A stretch of DNA of 64,000 nt, taken from assembly GCA_020637855.1 (NCBI GenBank), contig JACKJR010000002.1, positions 531,271 to 595,270 of the forward strand. The letters are read 5' to 3'. Within the stretch, counting starts at the first letter, position 1. The number at the start of each line of letters is the position of its first letter. This document shows positions 44,366-52,516 of this stretch, in pieces. The notes under the pieces are model-generated. The model had not been told where the DNA came from and ran no database searches. It was given only the letters and a program-made list of their open reading frames with translations. Source of the stretch: Rhodobiaceae bacterium. GTDB lineage: Bacteria; Pseudomonadota; Alphaproteobacteria; Rhizobiales; Tepidamorphaceae. The position numbers and the translations under genes are program-made.

Positions 44366-45343
44366 TTACTTGCAGGCGTAACTGACGTCGTTGGCCGCAT
44401 CGATCTTGCGGATAACGTCCCAGTGCTCCTTGTAGGTGATCGGGATGAACTGCGCTTCGCCCGACTTGGAGAATTCGGTCGCCAGCGTCGAACCTTCCCA
44501 TTTGAAGGTCTTGAAGGCTTCCTGGATCTTGGCCGCAAGCTCCGGCTTCAGGTTGTAGACCAGGCCATAGCCGGTGGTCGGAAAGGTTTGCGACTTGTAG
44601 ATCGAAACCACCTGTTCGGGCTTGATCACATCGCGGCTGATCATCCGCTTCAGCACCGAGTTGGCGATCGAGGCTGCCGGATAGTCCTTGTTGGCGACAC
44701 CGAGGATGGAGGTGTCGTGCTTGCCGGAGAAGACCGGCTCGAAATCGCGTTCCGCAACAAGCCCGAAATCGGCCTTGAGGATTGCTGACGGCGCCTTGAA
44801 GCCGGAGTTCGATGTCGGCGAGGTGAAGGCAAGCTGCTTGCCCTTGATATCCTCGACTTTTTCGATACCCGAACCCGGATAGGTCAGGATTTCCATCTCG
44901 TAGCCGAAGGAACCATCAGCCGATGCCATCATCGTGAACGGACGGAAACCGGCACAGTTGACGGCAAGCGGATTGGAACCTGTGTTGAAACCGGCGATAT
45001 GCAGGCGCCCCGAACGCATCGCCTCGATCTGGGCGGCGTTGGACTGGACCGGGAAGAACACCACGGACTTGCCGGTCACAGCTTCCAGATGCTTGAGGAA
45101 ATCGCTCCAGGCTTCCTTGTAGACGGCGGGGTCTTCCACCGGCGTATAAGCGAAGATGAGCTGATCGGGATCGACCTGATCGGCCGCATTTTCAGGAATG
45201 TCTGCGATAAGATCGCCATCCCTGTCACAGAACCGCGCGTCAAGCGTGCCGCGCGGGCAATCTTCGGCTTTTGCCGGAGAGCCTGCAAAAGCGCCCATGA
45301 ATACAACCGCGCAGAGCGCGGTCAGCCAATGTCTGAATGCCAT
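44366..45343 (-). CDS. phnD: Phosphate/phosphite/phosphonate-binding periplasmic protein
   Basis: 325 residues with a signal peptide (ends near AKAEDC). The mature N-terminus CPRGTLDARFCDRDGDLIAD carries two Cys, likely a disulfide. FAYTPVEDPAVY, HIAGFNTGSNPLAVNCAG and KGKQLAFTSPTSNSGFKAP are PhnD-family ligand-site signatures. The first gene of the operon, under a Pho box. The true ligand (phosphonate, phosphite or another phosphorus compound) cannot be told. Confidence 0.92.
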   Translation of the reverse strand: MAFRHWLTALCAVVFMGAFAGSPAKAEDCPRGTLDARFCDRDGDLIADIPENAADQVDPDQLIFAYTPVEDPAVYKEAWSDFLKHLEAVTGKSVVFFPVQSNAAQIEAMRSGRLHIAGFNTGSNPLAVNCAGFRPFTMMASADGSFGYEMEILTYPGSGIEKVEDIKGKQLAFTSPTSNSGFKAPSAILKADFGLVAERDFEPVFSGKHDTSILGVANKDYPAASIANSVLKRMISRDVIKPEQVVSIYKSQTFPTTGYGLVYNLKPELAAKIQEAFKTFKWEGSTLATEFSKSGEAQFIPITYKEHWDVIRKIDAANDVSYACK

Positions 45344-45404
45344 GTCTACCTCCCGGAATTGGCTCGTCGGCTACCCTTCTGTAGGTGGGCTCCAACAATG
45401 CCGT

Positions 45405-45422
45405 GTGACAGTTTGATGTCAG
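45405..45422 (-). promoter_or_regulatory. Pho box (PhoB site) upstream of phnD
   Basis: On the minus strand CTGACATCAAACTGTCAC matches the 18-bp Pho box consensus CTGTCATAAATCTGTCAC at 15 of 18 positions, with the two 7-bp direct repeats and 4-bp spacer. It is 62 bp upstream of the phnD ATG, a normal activator distance. This predicts induction on phosphate starvation. Confidence 0.85.
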
Positions 45423-45518
45423 TTTCATGAAGCCTATGCGGGCCTTGCCGGGACTGCAACAAACAATCCCGGCTTAATCCACATCAGGTTTTCAGGGAGA
45501 GGTAATTCCGCAGAAAAT

Positions 45519-45974
45519 TCAGACGCTTGCTTCTTCGGTCTTGCCTGTATCGCGTTTCGATTCCGGAAGCGAACGCACGATATCCTTGAGCTCCGGTTCC
45601 TGAAGCCGCTCTGCGGCCTCGTCCGGCAGGCACCACAAACGGCGCCGCTCATCGCCTTCCGGCCAGTTGTTGACCCAGCGCGTTACATCAAGCCGGTAGA
45701 CGTCAACCTTGCAGGGAGTGACGTCGCCGCAGTCAAGAAGCTTGTCATATCGGAACGAGCCAATGCTCTTGCGCGAAATCTCGCCCTCGACACCAGCTTC
45801 CTCAAAGGCTTCCTGTGCAGCGGCCTGCCTGTCGGACTTGCCTTTCATCGTCCATCCCTTGGGAATGATCCAGCGGCCTGTATCGCGCGACGTGACGATC
45901 ATCACGCGCAAGCGCCCGTCCGGCCCATTGATGACCGGAAGTGCTGCGATCTGGCTTCTTTCCTTGGTGGACAT
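45519..45974 (-). CDS. DIPP-type Nudix hydrolase
   Basis: 151 residues from the ATG at 45974. The start QIAALPVINGPDGRLRVMIVTSRDTGRWIIPKGW and the Nudix box GWTMKGKSDRQAAAQEAFEEAGV match the diphosphoinositol/diadenosine polyphosphate phosphohydrolase group (PKG before the box). The longer open frame adds 35 residues that contain the control region. A CtrA-type site lies about 50 bp upstream. Confidence 0.88.
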   Translation of the reverse strand: MSTKERSQIAALPVINGPDGRLRVMIVTSRDTGRWIIPKGWTMKGKSDRQAAAQEAFEEAGVEGEISRKSIGSFRYDKLLDCGDVTPCKVDVYRLDVTRWVNNWPEGDERRRLWCLPDEAAERLQEPELKDIVRSLPESKRDTGKTEEASV

Positions 45975-46024
45975 GTTTGGCAGCTTCGCTTGTGCGAAAG
46001 TTATGTGACAGTGATTTGATTGGG

Positions 46025-46039
46025 TTAACAGATAGTTAA
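46025..46039. promoter_or_regulatory. CtrA-type binding site
   Basis: TTAA-CAGATAG-TTAA is an exact match to the alphaproteobacterial CtrA consensus TTAA-N7-TTAA, about 51 bp upstream of the Nudix gene start at 45974 in the gap before the aldolase gene. By position it would control the Nudix gene. Confidence 0.65.
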
Positions 46040-46146
46040 GGGTTGAATCGATTTCAAGCCGGCAAAGCCGCCGGCACACTCAACCCCTGTTTTGAAAGCA
46101 TGCTCACAAAACAGCATGATTTGATGACAACGGCATAACGAAGCGC

Positions 46147-47307
46147 TCAGAGAACCTTGCCACGCGCGCTGACCGGCCAGAGCTTCTCGACCTTTCCGCC
46201 ACGCACCCCGACAAACCAGTCGTGGACATTGCAGGTCGGATCGCAATGGCCCGGCACAAGACGCAACCGTTCGTTGATCGCGAGCGCGCCATCCGGGTCG
46301 GTGATCTCGCCGTGCTCATCGGAACACTTCACGTATTCGACGTCATCACGGCCGAATATCACCGGCAGTCCGCTGTCCACGGACTGCGATTTCAGGCCCG
46401 CATCGCAGATGGCCATCCCGGATTTGGCGTGGCTCATCACGGACGTCAGGATGAACAGCGCGTTTTCGAACATGGACAGCGGCTTCCCGTCTGCGGCAAG
46501 GACCCGCTTGTAGTCGGCGTCCATGAAGGCATATGAGCCGCATTGCATCTCGTTATAGATGCCGGACGAACCTTCGATTTCGAAACTGCCGGTCCCGGCT
46601 CCCGTCACGATGGGACAATCGATGCCTTCCTGCTCCAACATGGAAAGCGTTTCGCGCACCTGGGAAATGGCTGCATCGATGGCTGCCTTTCGCTCGTTAA
46701 ACCCGCGGAAATGCTGCGCAGAACCATGATAGGCCTGCAGACCGGCAAACATCAGCCCCGGGGCTGCCGAAACCGCTTTTGCCAGCGCAACCGCCGGCGC
46801 GCCATGGGCGATGCCGCATCGCTTCTGTCCGCAATCGATTTCGACATAAACGTCAAGACTTGAACCATGCCGGATAACGGCTTCCGACAATTCCGCGACA
46901 TTCGCCATATCGTCGACGCAGACGCCGACCCGCACACCAAGCTTCGGCAATCGTGCCAGCCGGTCGATCTTGACGGGATCACGGATCTCGTTCGTGATCA
47001 GTATGTCGGACACGCCGCCCCGCGCGAAAACTTCGGCTTCCGATACCTTCTGGCAACAGATGCCGATCGCACCACCATGCTCGATCTGGTAGAGCGCGAC
47101 ATCGACCGATTTGTGCATCTTGCCATGGGAGCGCAGCCGCACCCCCAGTTCGGCGCATCTGTCACGCATGCGCTTCACGTTGCGCTCGAATACATCCAGA
47201 TCGACCACAAGGCATGGCGTCTGGATTTCATTTTCCGCCATGCCGGGCTCGGCGGGAATATCAAACCCGATCTCAAAATCGTCGAGTTCCGTCCTGATAC
47301 GTTTCAT
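46147..47307 (-). CDS. D-threonine aldolase / 3-hydroxyaspartate aldolase family enzyme (DSD1)
   Basis: 386 residues, fold-type III PLP enzyme. IQTPCLVVDL and RSHGKMHKS (PLP Lys63) mark the alanine-racemase-like barrel; the C-terminal GHCDPTCNVHDWFVGVRGGKVEKLWPVSARG has the His and Cys metal ligands of D-threonine aldolase and BhcC. It cleaves a beta-hydroxy amino acid to glycine plus an aldehyde. The first Met is retained because the extension FEIGFDIPAEPG is conserved in the family. The other bhc genes are not in the window. Confidence 0.88.
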   Translation of the reverse strand: MKRIRTELDDFEIGFDIPAEPGMAENEIQTPCLVVDLDVFERNVKRMRDRCAELGVRLRSHGKMHKSVDVALYQIEHGGAIGICCQKVSEAEVFARGGVSDILITNEIRDPVKIDRLARLPKLGVRVGVCVDDMANVAELSEAVIRHGSSLDVYVEIDCGQKRCGIAHGAPAVALAKAVSAAPGLMFAGLQAYHGSAQHFRGFNERKAAIDAAISQVRETLSMLEQEGIDCPIVTGAGTGSFEIEGSSGIYNEMQCGSYAFMDADYKRVLAADGKPLSMFENALFILTSVMSHAKSGMAICDAGLKSQSVDSGLPVIFGRDDVEYVKCSDEHGEITDPDGALAINERLRLVPGHCDPTCNVHDWFVGVRGGKVEKLWPVSARGKVL

Positions 47308-47487
47308 GCGTCATTCCATCCGGGCGTGATGGTGAGTAGGTCGTGAATTCTTGAAAGGAGACGGCCTAGCATTGGATCGAGATCAATGCACGCCATGCGC
47401 TTACATGACAAACTGTGAATATGATCTGTTCACTTGACCCGTTGTAATATGCAGGCCAAGAACGTCGCGACCCCGGAGTTTACTCAC

Positions 47488-48306
47488 ATGGATGCCCTCA
47501 CCCCCGCAGAGCAAGGCGCGGATTCCACGCTTCCGAAAGGCGTGCTGGCGCTTGAGGTGACCGAAGTCACGCACTACACCGACCGTCTGTTCCACTTCAG
47601 GACCACGCGTCCGGCGAGTTTTCGCTTCCGTTCCGGCGAGTTCGTGATGATTGGCCTGCCCGGTGGCGAGAAGCCGATTTACCGCGCTTATTCGGTGGCC
47701 AGCCCGAATTGGGCGGAAGACCTCGAATTCTTCTCCATCAAGGTGCCCGACGGGCCGCTGACGTCCCGGCTGCAACATGTCCAGCCCGGCGATACCGTTT
47801 ATATGCGCGAGAAGGCGACCGGCACGCTGGTCAACGATGCCCTGCTGCCCGGCAAGCGGGTCTACATGTTCTCCACCGGAACCGGCATTGCTCCTTTTGC
47901 CAGCCTGATCCGCGAACCGGAAACCTACGAAAAGTTCGACCAGGTGATCCTCACCCACACGTGCCGTGAGGTGGCGGAACTGAAATACGGCATCGATCTG
48001 GTCGCCTCGATCCGCGCCGACGAAATGCTGAACGAGCTTTTCGATACATCCAAGCTTGTCCACTACACCTCGGTGACGCGAGAGGACTATCCCTGTCAGG
48101 GCCGCATTACCGACCTGATCACCTCGGGCAAGCTGTTTGAGGATATTGGCGTTCCGCCGCTCGATCCGGCGGTTGACCGTGGCATGATCTGCGGATCGAT
48201 GGCGATGCTGAAGGACACCAAGGTATTGCTGGAACAGGCCGGACTGACCGAAGGCGCCAACAACAAGCCGGGCGAATTCGTCATCGAACGGGCGTTTGTC
48301 GGGTAG
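47488..48306 (+). CDS. fpr: Ferredoxin-NADP+ reductase
   Basis: 272 residues from the ATG at 47488 (GGAG 11 bp upstream); the frame is open 18 codons further, with another ATG at 47449. The FAD motif YRAYSVASP (RxYS), GTGIAPFASLIREP for the NADP site, and the C-terminal ERAFVG are typical of the bacterial subclass I FPR. It moves electrons between NADPH and ferredoxin/flavodoxin and is often induced by oxidative stress. Confidence 0.92.
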   Translation: MDALTPAEQGADSTLPKGVLALEVTEVTHYTDRLFHFRTTRPASFRFRSGEFVMIGLPGGEKPIYRAYSVASPNWAEDLEFFSIKVPDGPLTSRLQHVQPGDTVYMREKATGTLVNDALLPGKRVYMFSTGTGIAPFASLIREPETYEKFDQVILTHTCREVAELKYGIDLVASIRADEMLNELFDTSKLVHYTSVTREDYPCQGRITDLITSGKLFEDIGVPPLDPAVDRGMICGSMAMLKDTKVLLEQAGLTEGANNKPGEFVIERAFVG

Positions 48307-48322
48307 TAATTTCAGGAGTTGA

Positions 48323-48357
48323 GCGGAAACAAAACGATCCAGTGGTTCGTTTTCCGC
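48323..48357. terminator. Hairpin between convergent fpr and peptidase genes
   Basis: GCGGAAA (48323-48329) pairs with TTTCCGC (48351-48357), with an inner ACGA/TCGT stem after a CAAA bulge. It lies 17 bp after the fpr stop. T-runs are short, so terminator strength is uncertain. Confidence 0.45.
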
Positions 48358-48409
48358 GAAACGGCAAGCGTTTCCATCCGCAATTACGCAGGAAAGCAGC
48401 CAGTCGGAT

Positions 48410-49573
48410 TCACCCGATCACCGGCAATTCGGCAGGCGCCCTTCGGCTGAGCCATTCCGCGCCGCCATTGCGCACGACAATGTTTTCCTCGTGCACCTGA
48501 ATGCAGCCCGGCGCGATTTCGAACCCGGGCTCAAGCGTCAGCACCATGCCGGGTTCAAGAACGGTCTCGTCTTCGGGGATCAGGGATGGCCATTCGGTCA
48601 GCCGCATGCCCAGCCCATGACCGAGCCTGCCGCCCTCCCCCGCTCCGCCGGCCCGCGAGATCACCGCGTTCATCGCATGACAGACATCGGCTGCGGTCGC
48701 AAAGGGCTTGGCTGCGGCAAAGCCTGCCTCGGTCGCTTCGTACAACAGGTCATAAGCGCGCAGCGCCGCATCATCGGCGCGCCCGATTGCCCAGTTGCGG
48801 TCGAAATCGCAGAAATACCCGTCGAACACGGCTCCGGTATCGAGCATCAGTACATCGCCAGCGCGCAATGGCGCATCACCCGCCGGCGAAATCACATCAC
48901 CATAGCCACCCTGCCCTGCCCCTCCGGCCAGATATGGAACCCAGTCGGCCCCGGCATGAAGCAGTGCGGCCTGGAAATCACGGAATACCGCGCTCAGCGG
49001 CTTCCCCGGCCAGACAACGCCCTTGATGTTCTCGAAAACCCCGCTTGCAACGCCGCAGATATACCGGATCTTCGCGATCTCGCGTTCCGACTTCACCCCT
49101 TGAAGCTTGCGCAAGACCGCCGTCGCATCACCGAATGTCATGCGCGGCAACTCGCGCTGCAGCCGCGCATAGTCGGCAAGCGGCATGCGCAGATGCGTTT
49201 CATGCCCCATCGGCAAACCGATGCGCCCCTTTTCACCGGCAAGCTCCAGCAGCGCCGCCGCCAGCAGCGACACCCCGTCATCGGCCATGTCGGGAGAGCG
49301 CCATGTCCGGATGTCCTCCAGCCATGTCTTGCCCATCAGCTCGGCGCCGATGCCTGGAATGACGGCAACCGGCTTGCCGAATGCCGGAACGATCACAAAC
49401 CACGGCCGTGTCGGGCTTTCCCAGAAGCGGGTGAGATAACCGGTGAAATAGCGCACATCGGCTTCGGTGGTCAGCAGCAGCGCATCGAGATCGGACCGCG
49501 CCATGAGTGCCTGTGCGTGCTCCGTGCGCTGCGCGAACTCGGCGACAGGAAATCCACGCTCCGGCGGAATCAT
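48410..49573 (-). CDS. M24 family aminopeptidase / creatinase-like hydrolase
   Basis: 387 residues. The N-terminal creatinase domain is followed by the pita-bread catalytic domain with the metal ligands in order: LMLDTGAVFDGYFCDFDRN (two Asp), GHGLGM (His), LEPG (Glu) and HEEN (Glu). It may be a Xaa-Pro peptidase or an amide hydrolase such as the ectoine hydrolase type. Its start overlaps the preceding PLP-enzyme gene by 4 bp (ATGA), so the two act in one pathway. Confidence 0.88.
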   Translation of the reverse strand: MIPPERGFPVAEFAQRTEHAQALMARSDLDALLLTTEADVRYFTGYLTRFWESPTRPWFVIVPAFGKPVAVIPGIGAELMGKTWLEDIRTWRSPDMADDGVSLLAAALLELAGEKGRIGLPMGHETHLRMPLADYARLQRELPRMTFGDATAVLRKLQGVKSEREIAKIRYICGVASGVFENIKGVVWPGKPLSAVFRDFQAALLHAGADWVPYLAGGAGQGGYGDVISPAGDAPLRAGDVLMLDTGAVFDGYFCDFDRNWAIGRADDAALRAYDLLYEATEAGFAAAKPFATAADVCHAMNAVISRAGGAGEGGRLGHGLGMRLTEWPSLIPEDETVLEPGMVLTLEPGFEIAPGCIQVHEENIVVRNGGAEWLSRRAPAELPVIG

Positions 49574-50664
49574 TGTTCCGGCCCTTCGCTGAGATAGGTC
49601 AGCACGCGCGACTGCGGCCCGATACCAAGCTGCGTTTTCACAGCGCCATCCATCGCCAGCAGCGCCGCAAGACCGGCACCGCCCGACGGGGTCGTCTCCA
49701 GCCCCGCCTCCGCAAGCACAAGCATGGCGGCTTGTGCCTCATCCTCGCTGATGGTCACAAAATAGTCCGCCTCTCTCGACAGTGCGGCAAGCGCCAGTAT
49801 CGACGGTTCCTTGCAATCGAGACGGCCCATGCATGACACCGGGCCATCGCCACGCGCCATCCTGCCGGCAACAATGCTGGCCTGAAGTGCAGGCGCTGCT
49901 TCCGGCTCGACCACGATCACTTTCGGAGCCTCACCCCAGCGCATCCGCGCATGGACTGCGGCAGCGGCAGCGAGCCCGCCGACACCGGCCTGCAACAGGA
50001 TATGGCTCGGCGGCCTGCCGGCATTCTCGATCTGATCGGCAGCTTCAGCCGCCATCACCAGATACCCTTCCATGACCCGGTACGGAATCTCGGTGTAGCC
50101 GGGCCAGGAGCTGTCGGACAAAAGCGTCCAGCCGTTGTCATCCGCCGCCTGCATGGCTGCAGCCATGCTTGCCTCATAGTCGGCTCCTGCACGCACCACA
50201 TCAGCACCGCGTTCGCGCAGCCGCATGGCAAAAGCCTCCGGTACCGTGTCGGAAAGATAGATCACCGCGCGCGCGCCGAAGACGCGGGCGCCAGCGGCGA
50301 CCGAAAGGCCGTGGTTGCCGGCACTGGCCGCGACATAGGTCGTGCCATCGAGCAGGGTGCCGGGCCTGTCCATAGCCGCATTTGCCCCTGCGCTGGCGCA
50401 GGCATCGCGGGCAATTACATAAGCCGCTCCGAGCGCCTTGAAACTGCCAAGCCCCATTCGGCCGCGCTCGTCCTTGACGCAGACCATCCCGGTCCCCGTC
50501 CGCTTGGAAATCATCTCGCTTGCAATCAGCGGCGTCTGGTGAGTGGCCGGGCACAGCGACAGCAATCGCTGCACCTCCGCCACATCCGTGCTGACACCGC
50601 TTCGCGCCTCGCCGGACACAACCGGAATACCGCTTCCGCGCAGCCCATTGTTTTCGATATGCAT
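49570..50664 (-). CDS. Diaminopropionate ammonia-lyase-like PLP enzyme
   Basis: 364 residues, fold-type II. GRMGLGSFKALGAAY holds the PLP Lys, ASAGNHGLSVAAGARVFGARAVIYLS the cofactor loop, and SGGAGLAALLA the phosphate region. The GLGSFKALGAAY motif is that of 2,3-diaminopropionate ammonia-lyase rather than threonine dehydratase. It is shorter than E. coli YgeX. Coupled to the M24 gene downstream. Confidence 0.85.
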   Translation of the reverse strand: MHIENNGLRGSGIPVVSGEARSGVSTDVAEVQRLLSLCPATHQTPLIASEMISKRTGTGMVCVKDERGRMGLGSFKALGAAYVIARDACASAGANAAMDRPGTLLDGTTYVAASAGNHGLSVAAGARVFGARAVIYLSDTVPEAFAMRLRERGADVVRAGADYEASMAAAMQAADDNGWTLLSDSSWPGYTEIPYRVMEGYLVMAAEAADQIENAGRPPSHILLQAGVGGLAAAAAVHARMRWGEAPKVIVVEPEAAPALQASIVAGRMARGDGPVSCMGRLDCKEPSILALAALSREADYFVTISEDEAQAAMLVLAEAGLETTPSGGAGLAALLAMDGAVKTQLGIGPQSRVLTYLSEGPEQ

Positions 50665-50819
50665 GGCACCCTCTGTCTACGAGGAGAACTATCGGCGATT
50701 TTTCATCTCCACGGCAAACTCCGTATGAGCGATTTGCCGCACGTCGTGGCAAATGTCTTGAAGCGGTTGACCAGCGCACCACAATGAACCGGTGTCACAC
50801 GAGGAACCGGATATTCAGC

Positions 50820-51401
50820 ATGGCCGATGGACTCGAACTCGAAAACCGGACAAGTCTGCCCGAACACATGCGCGAACTCGTCAAACTCTTCCCACGTGAC
50901 GGCTGGGCGACCCATCCGAATTTCGGGGCCCTCACGCGCTTCTGGCTCGACCGCCACGGAATGTTCCGCGAGCTGATGACCCATCTGCACAACGACGCCC
51001 GCCTAATGGCGGACAAGGGCATGGATCCGCAAACCTATGCCCGCAGACTGTCCCGGTTCGGCGGGCTGTTCGTCGGGCAATTGCACGAACATCATACCGT
51101 CGAGGATCACCATTATTTCCCGCTGCTTGTCGCCCGCGAAAAACCTCTGCAAGCAGGTTTCGATCTTCTCGACGCCGACCATCACGCCATCGATGAACAC
51201 CTGCACGCATTCACCGAAGAAGCGAATGCCTTGCTGATGTCGGCAAATCAGCCCGAGGCAAGTTCTGCCTATGGCCTTGCCGCGCGGTTTTCGCAGACGC
51301 TTTCCGGGCTCGACCGGATGCTGGACCGCCATCTCGTCGATGAAGAGGAGATCATCGTGCCCGTGCTGCTCAAGCACGGTGAGGGCTCGTTCGGAGGATA
51401 G
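50820..51401 (+). CDS. Hemerythrin-domain protein
   Basis: 193 residues from the ATG at 50820. The HHE-type pattern is visible: LMTHLHNDARLM, QLHEHHTVEDHHYFP, DADHHAIDEHLHAF and MLDRHLVDEEEIIVP, giving enough His/Glu/Asp for a di-iron site in a four-helix bundle. It probably senses or binds O2, NO or iron. A longer ATG at 50784 exists but adds no domain sequence. Divergent from the PLP-enzyme gene. Confidence 0.88.
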   Translation: MADGLELENRTSLPEHMRELVKLFPRDGWATHPNFGALTRFWLDRHGMFRELMTHLHNDARLMADKGMDPQTYARRLSRFGGLFVGQLHEHHTVEDHHYFPLLVAREKPLQAGFDLLDADHHAIDEHLHAFTEEANALLMSANQPEASSAYGLAARFSQTLSGLDRMLDRHLVDEEEIIVPVLLKHGEGSFGG

Positions 51402-51417
51402 TTCGCGGCAAAAAGGC

Positions 51418-51446
51418 GGGCACTTGTGAGCGGCCACATTGTGCCC
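51418..51446. terminator. Hairpin between convergent hemerythrin and kinase genes
   Basis: GGGCAC (51418-51423) pairs with GTGCCC (51441-51446); inside, TGTG pairs with CACA around a 6-nt loop. It is 17 bp after the hemerythrin stop; no T-tract. Confidence 0.4.
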
Positions 51447-51510
51447 TGACGACCCTCGCAAGAGCCAAAACCACGATACTCATCAGCATACTTAGCGATT
51501 GAGCCGGAGA

Positions 51511-52449
51511 TCAAAGCCGGGCCTCGACCTCTGCTGCACGCGGCAAATCCGCGCCACGCCGCGAGCAGGTCACCGCCGCTGCCGCCGAGGCATAAGTCAG
51601 AACGGATTGGAGCGCATGGCTGTCCAGCGTGCCGGGAGCGCCCGGTTTCAGCGCGCCATGTTGTTCAAGCCGGTGTAGCAGCGCGGCCTGGAAAGTATCT
51701 CCCGCACCAACTGTATCGATGACAGTGACCGGTGCAGATGCCGGCGCCTCAACCATATGACGCGAAGTCCACGCGCGCGCGGGTTCGCCGCCCCGCGTCA
51801 GCACCACCATTGATGTCCGGCCGCAAAGCCACTCCGCGGCTTTGTCAGCCGCATCGCCTTGCGGCCAGAGCAGACCGAAATCCTCATCCGATATCTTGAT
51901 CAGGTCCGCGCAAGCCGCAAACCGCGCGACACGCTCGCGCCAGACGGCAACATCCGGCTCCACGGTCAGGCGAACATTCGGATCGAAAGAAATGAAGCGG
52001 GCGGTTTGGTGCTTCGCCAAAGTCTCGAACGCCGAAGCGGCAGGATCGACCACGCAGGAATAGGAACCGAAATGCAGACCCTTTACGGCATCGTCCAACA
52101 CCGGCAGGTCTGCTGTTGTAAGGCTGCAATCAGCAGAACCGATCCCGTAAAAGGCATAGTCCGGCGAACCTGAGGCATCGACGCCTACCACGCTCAATGT
52201 CGTGCGCCGCCCACTGCGGATCAGATATCCGGTCCCGACACCTTCATCCGCCAGACGCGCCGCCAGAAATTCACCGAGAAAATCCGTCGAAACCCCGGTC
52301 AGTAGCGCCGCAGAGCCACCCAGCCGGCTTAGCCCGATCGCAACATTGAACGGCGAGCCCCCTGCGCGCGCATCAAACTTCAGCCCGCTGTGCTGGCCAT
52401 CCCTGTCAAGGAACAGATCGAACAATGCCTCGCCGCAGACCAGAAACAT
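51511..52449 (-). CDS. PfkB-family carbohydrate kinase, probable fructokinase
   Basis: 312 residues from the ATG at 52449 (MFLVCGEALFDLF). AGGSPFNVAIGLSRLGG is PfkB signature 1; the anion hole and catalytic Asp lie in DTVGAGDTFQAALL, PfkB signature 2. It follows mannitol dehydrogenase by 67 bp on the same strand, so it most likely phosphorylates the fructose made there. Confidence 0.9.
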   Translation of the reverse strand: MFLVCGEALFDLFLDRDGQHSGLKFDARAGGSPFNVAIGLSRLGGSAALLTGVSTDFLGEFLAARLADEGVGTGYLIRSGRRTTLSVVGVDASGSPDYAFYGIGSADCSLTTADLPVLDDAVKGLHFGSYSCVVDPAASAFETLAKHQTARFISFDPNVRLTVEPDVAVWRERVARFAACADLIKISDEDFGLLWPQGDAADKAAEWLCGRTSMVVLTRGGEPARAWTSRHMVEAPASAPVTVIDTVGAGDTFQAALLHRLEQHGALKPGAPGTLDSHALQSVLTYASAAAAVTCSRRGADLPRAAEVEARL

Positions 52450-52516
52450 TCGCCAAACCTTCTTTGTCAGAATCCAAGGGCTGCGTTTCTGCAGGCAAAT
52501 GAAAGAAACCGCTCTC

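Noticed and set aside
47415..47433. GTGAA...TTCAC inverted repeat before fpr
   Set aside because: Only 5 bp per arm with a 9-nt gap and no consistent promoter pair around it; too weak to call an operator.
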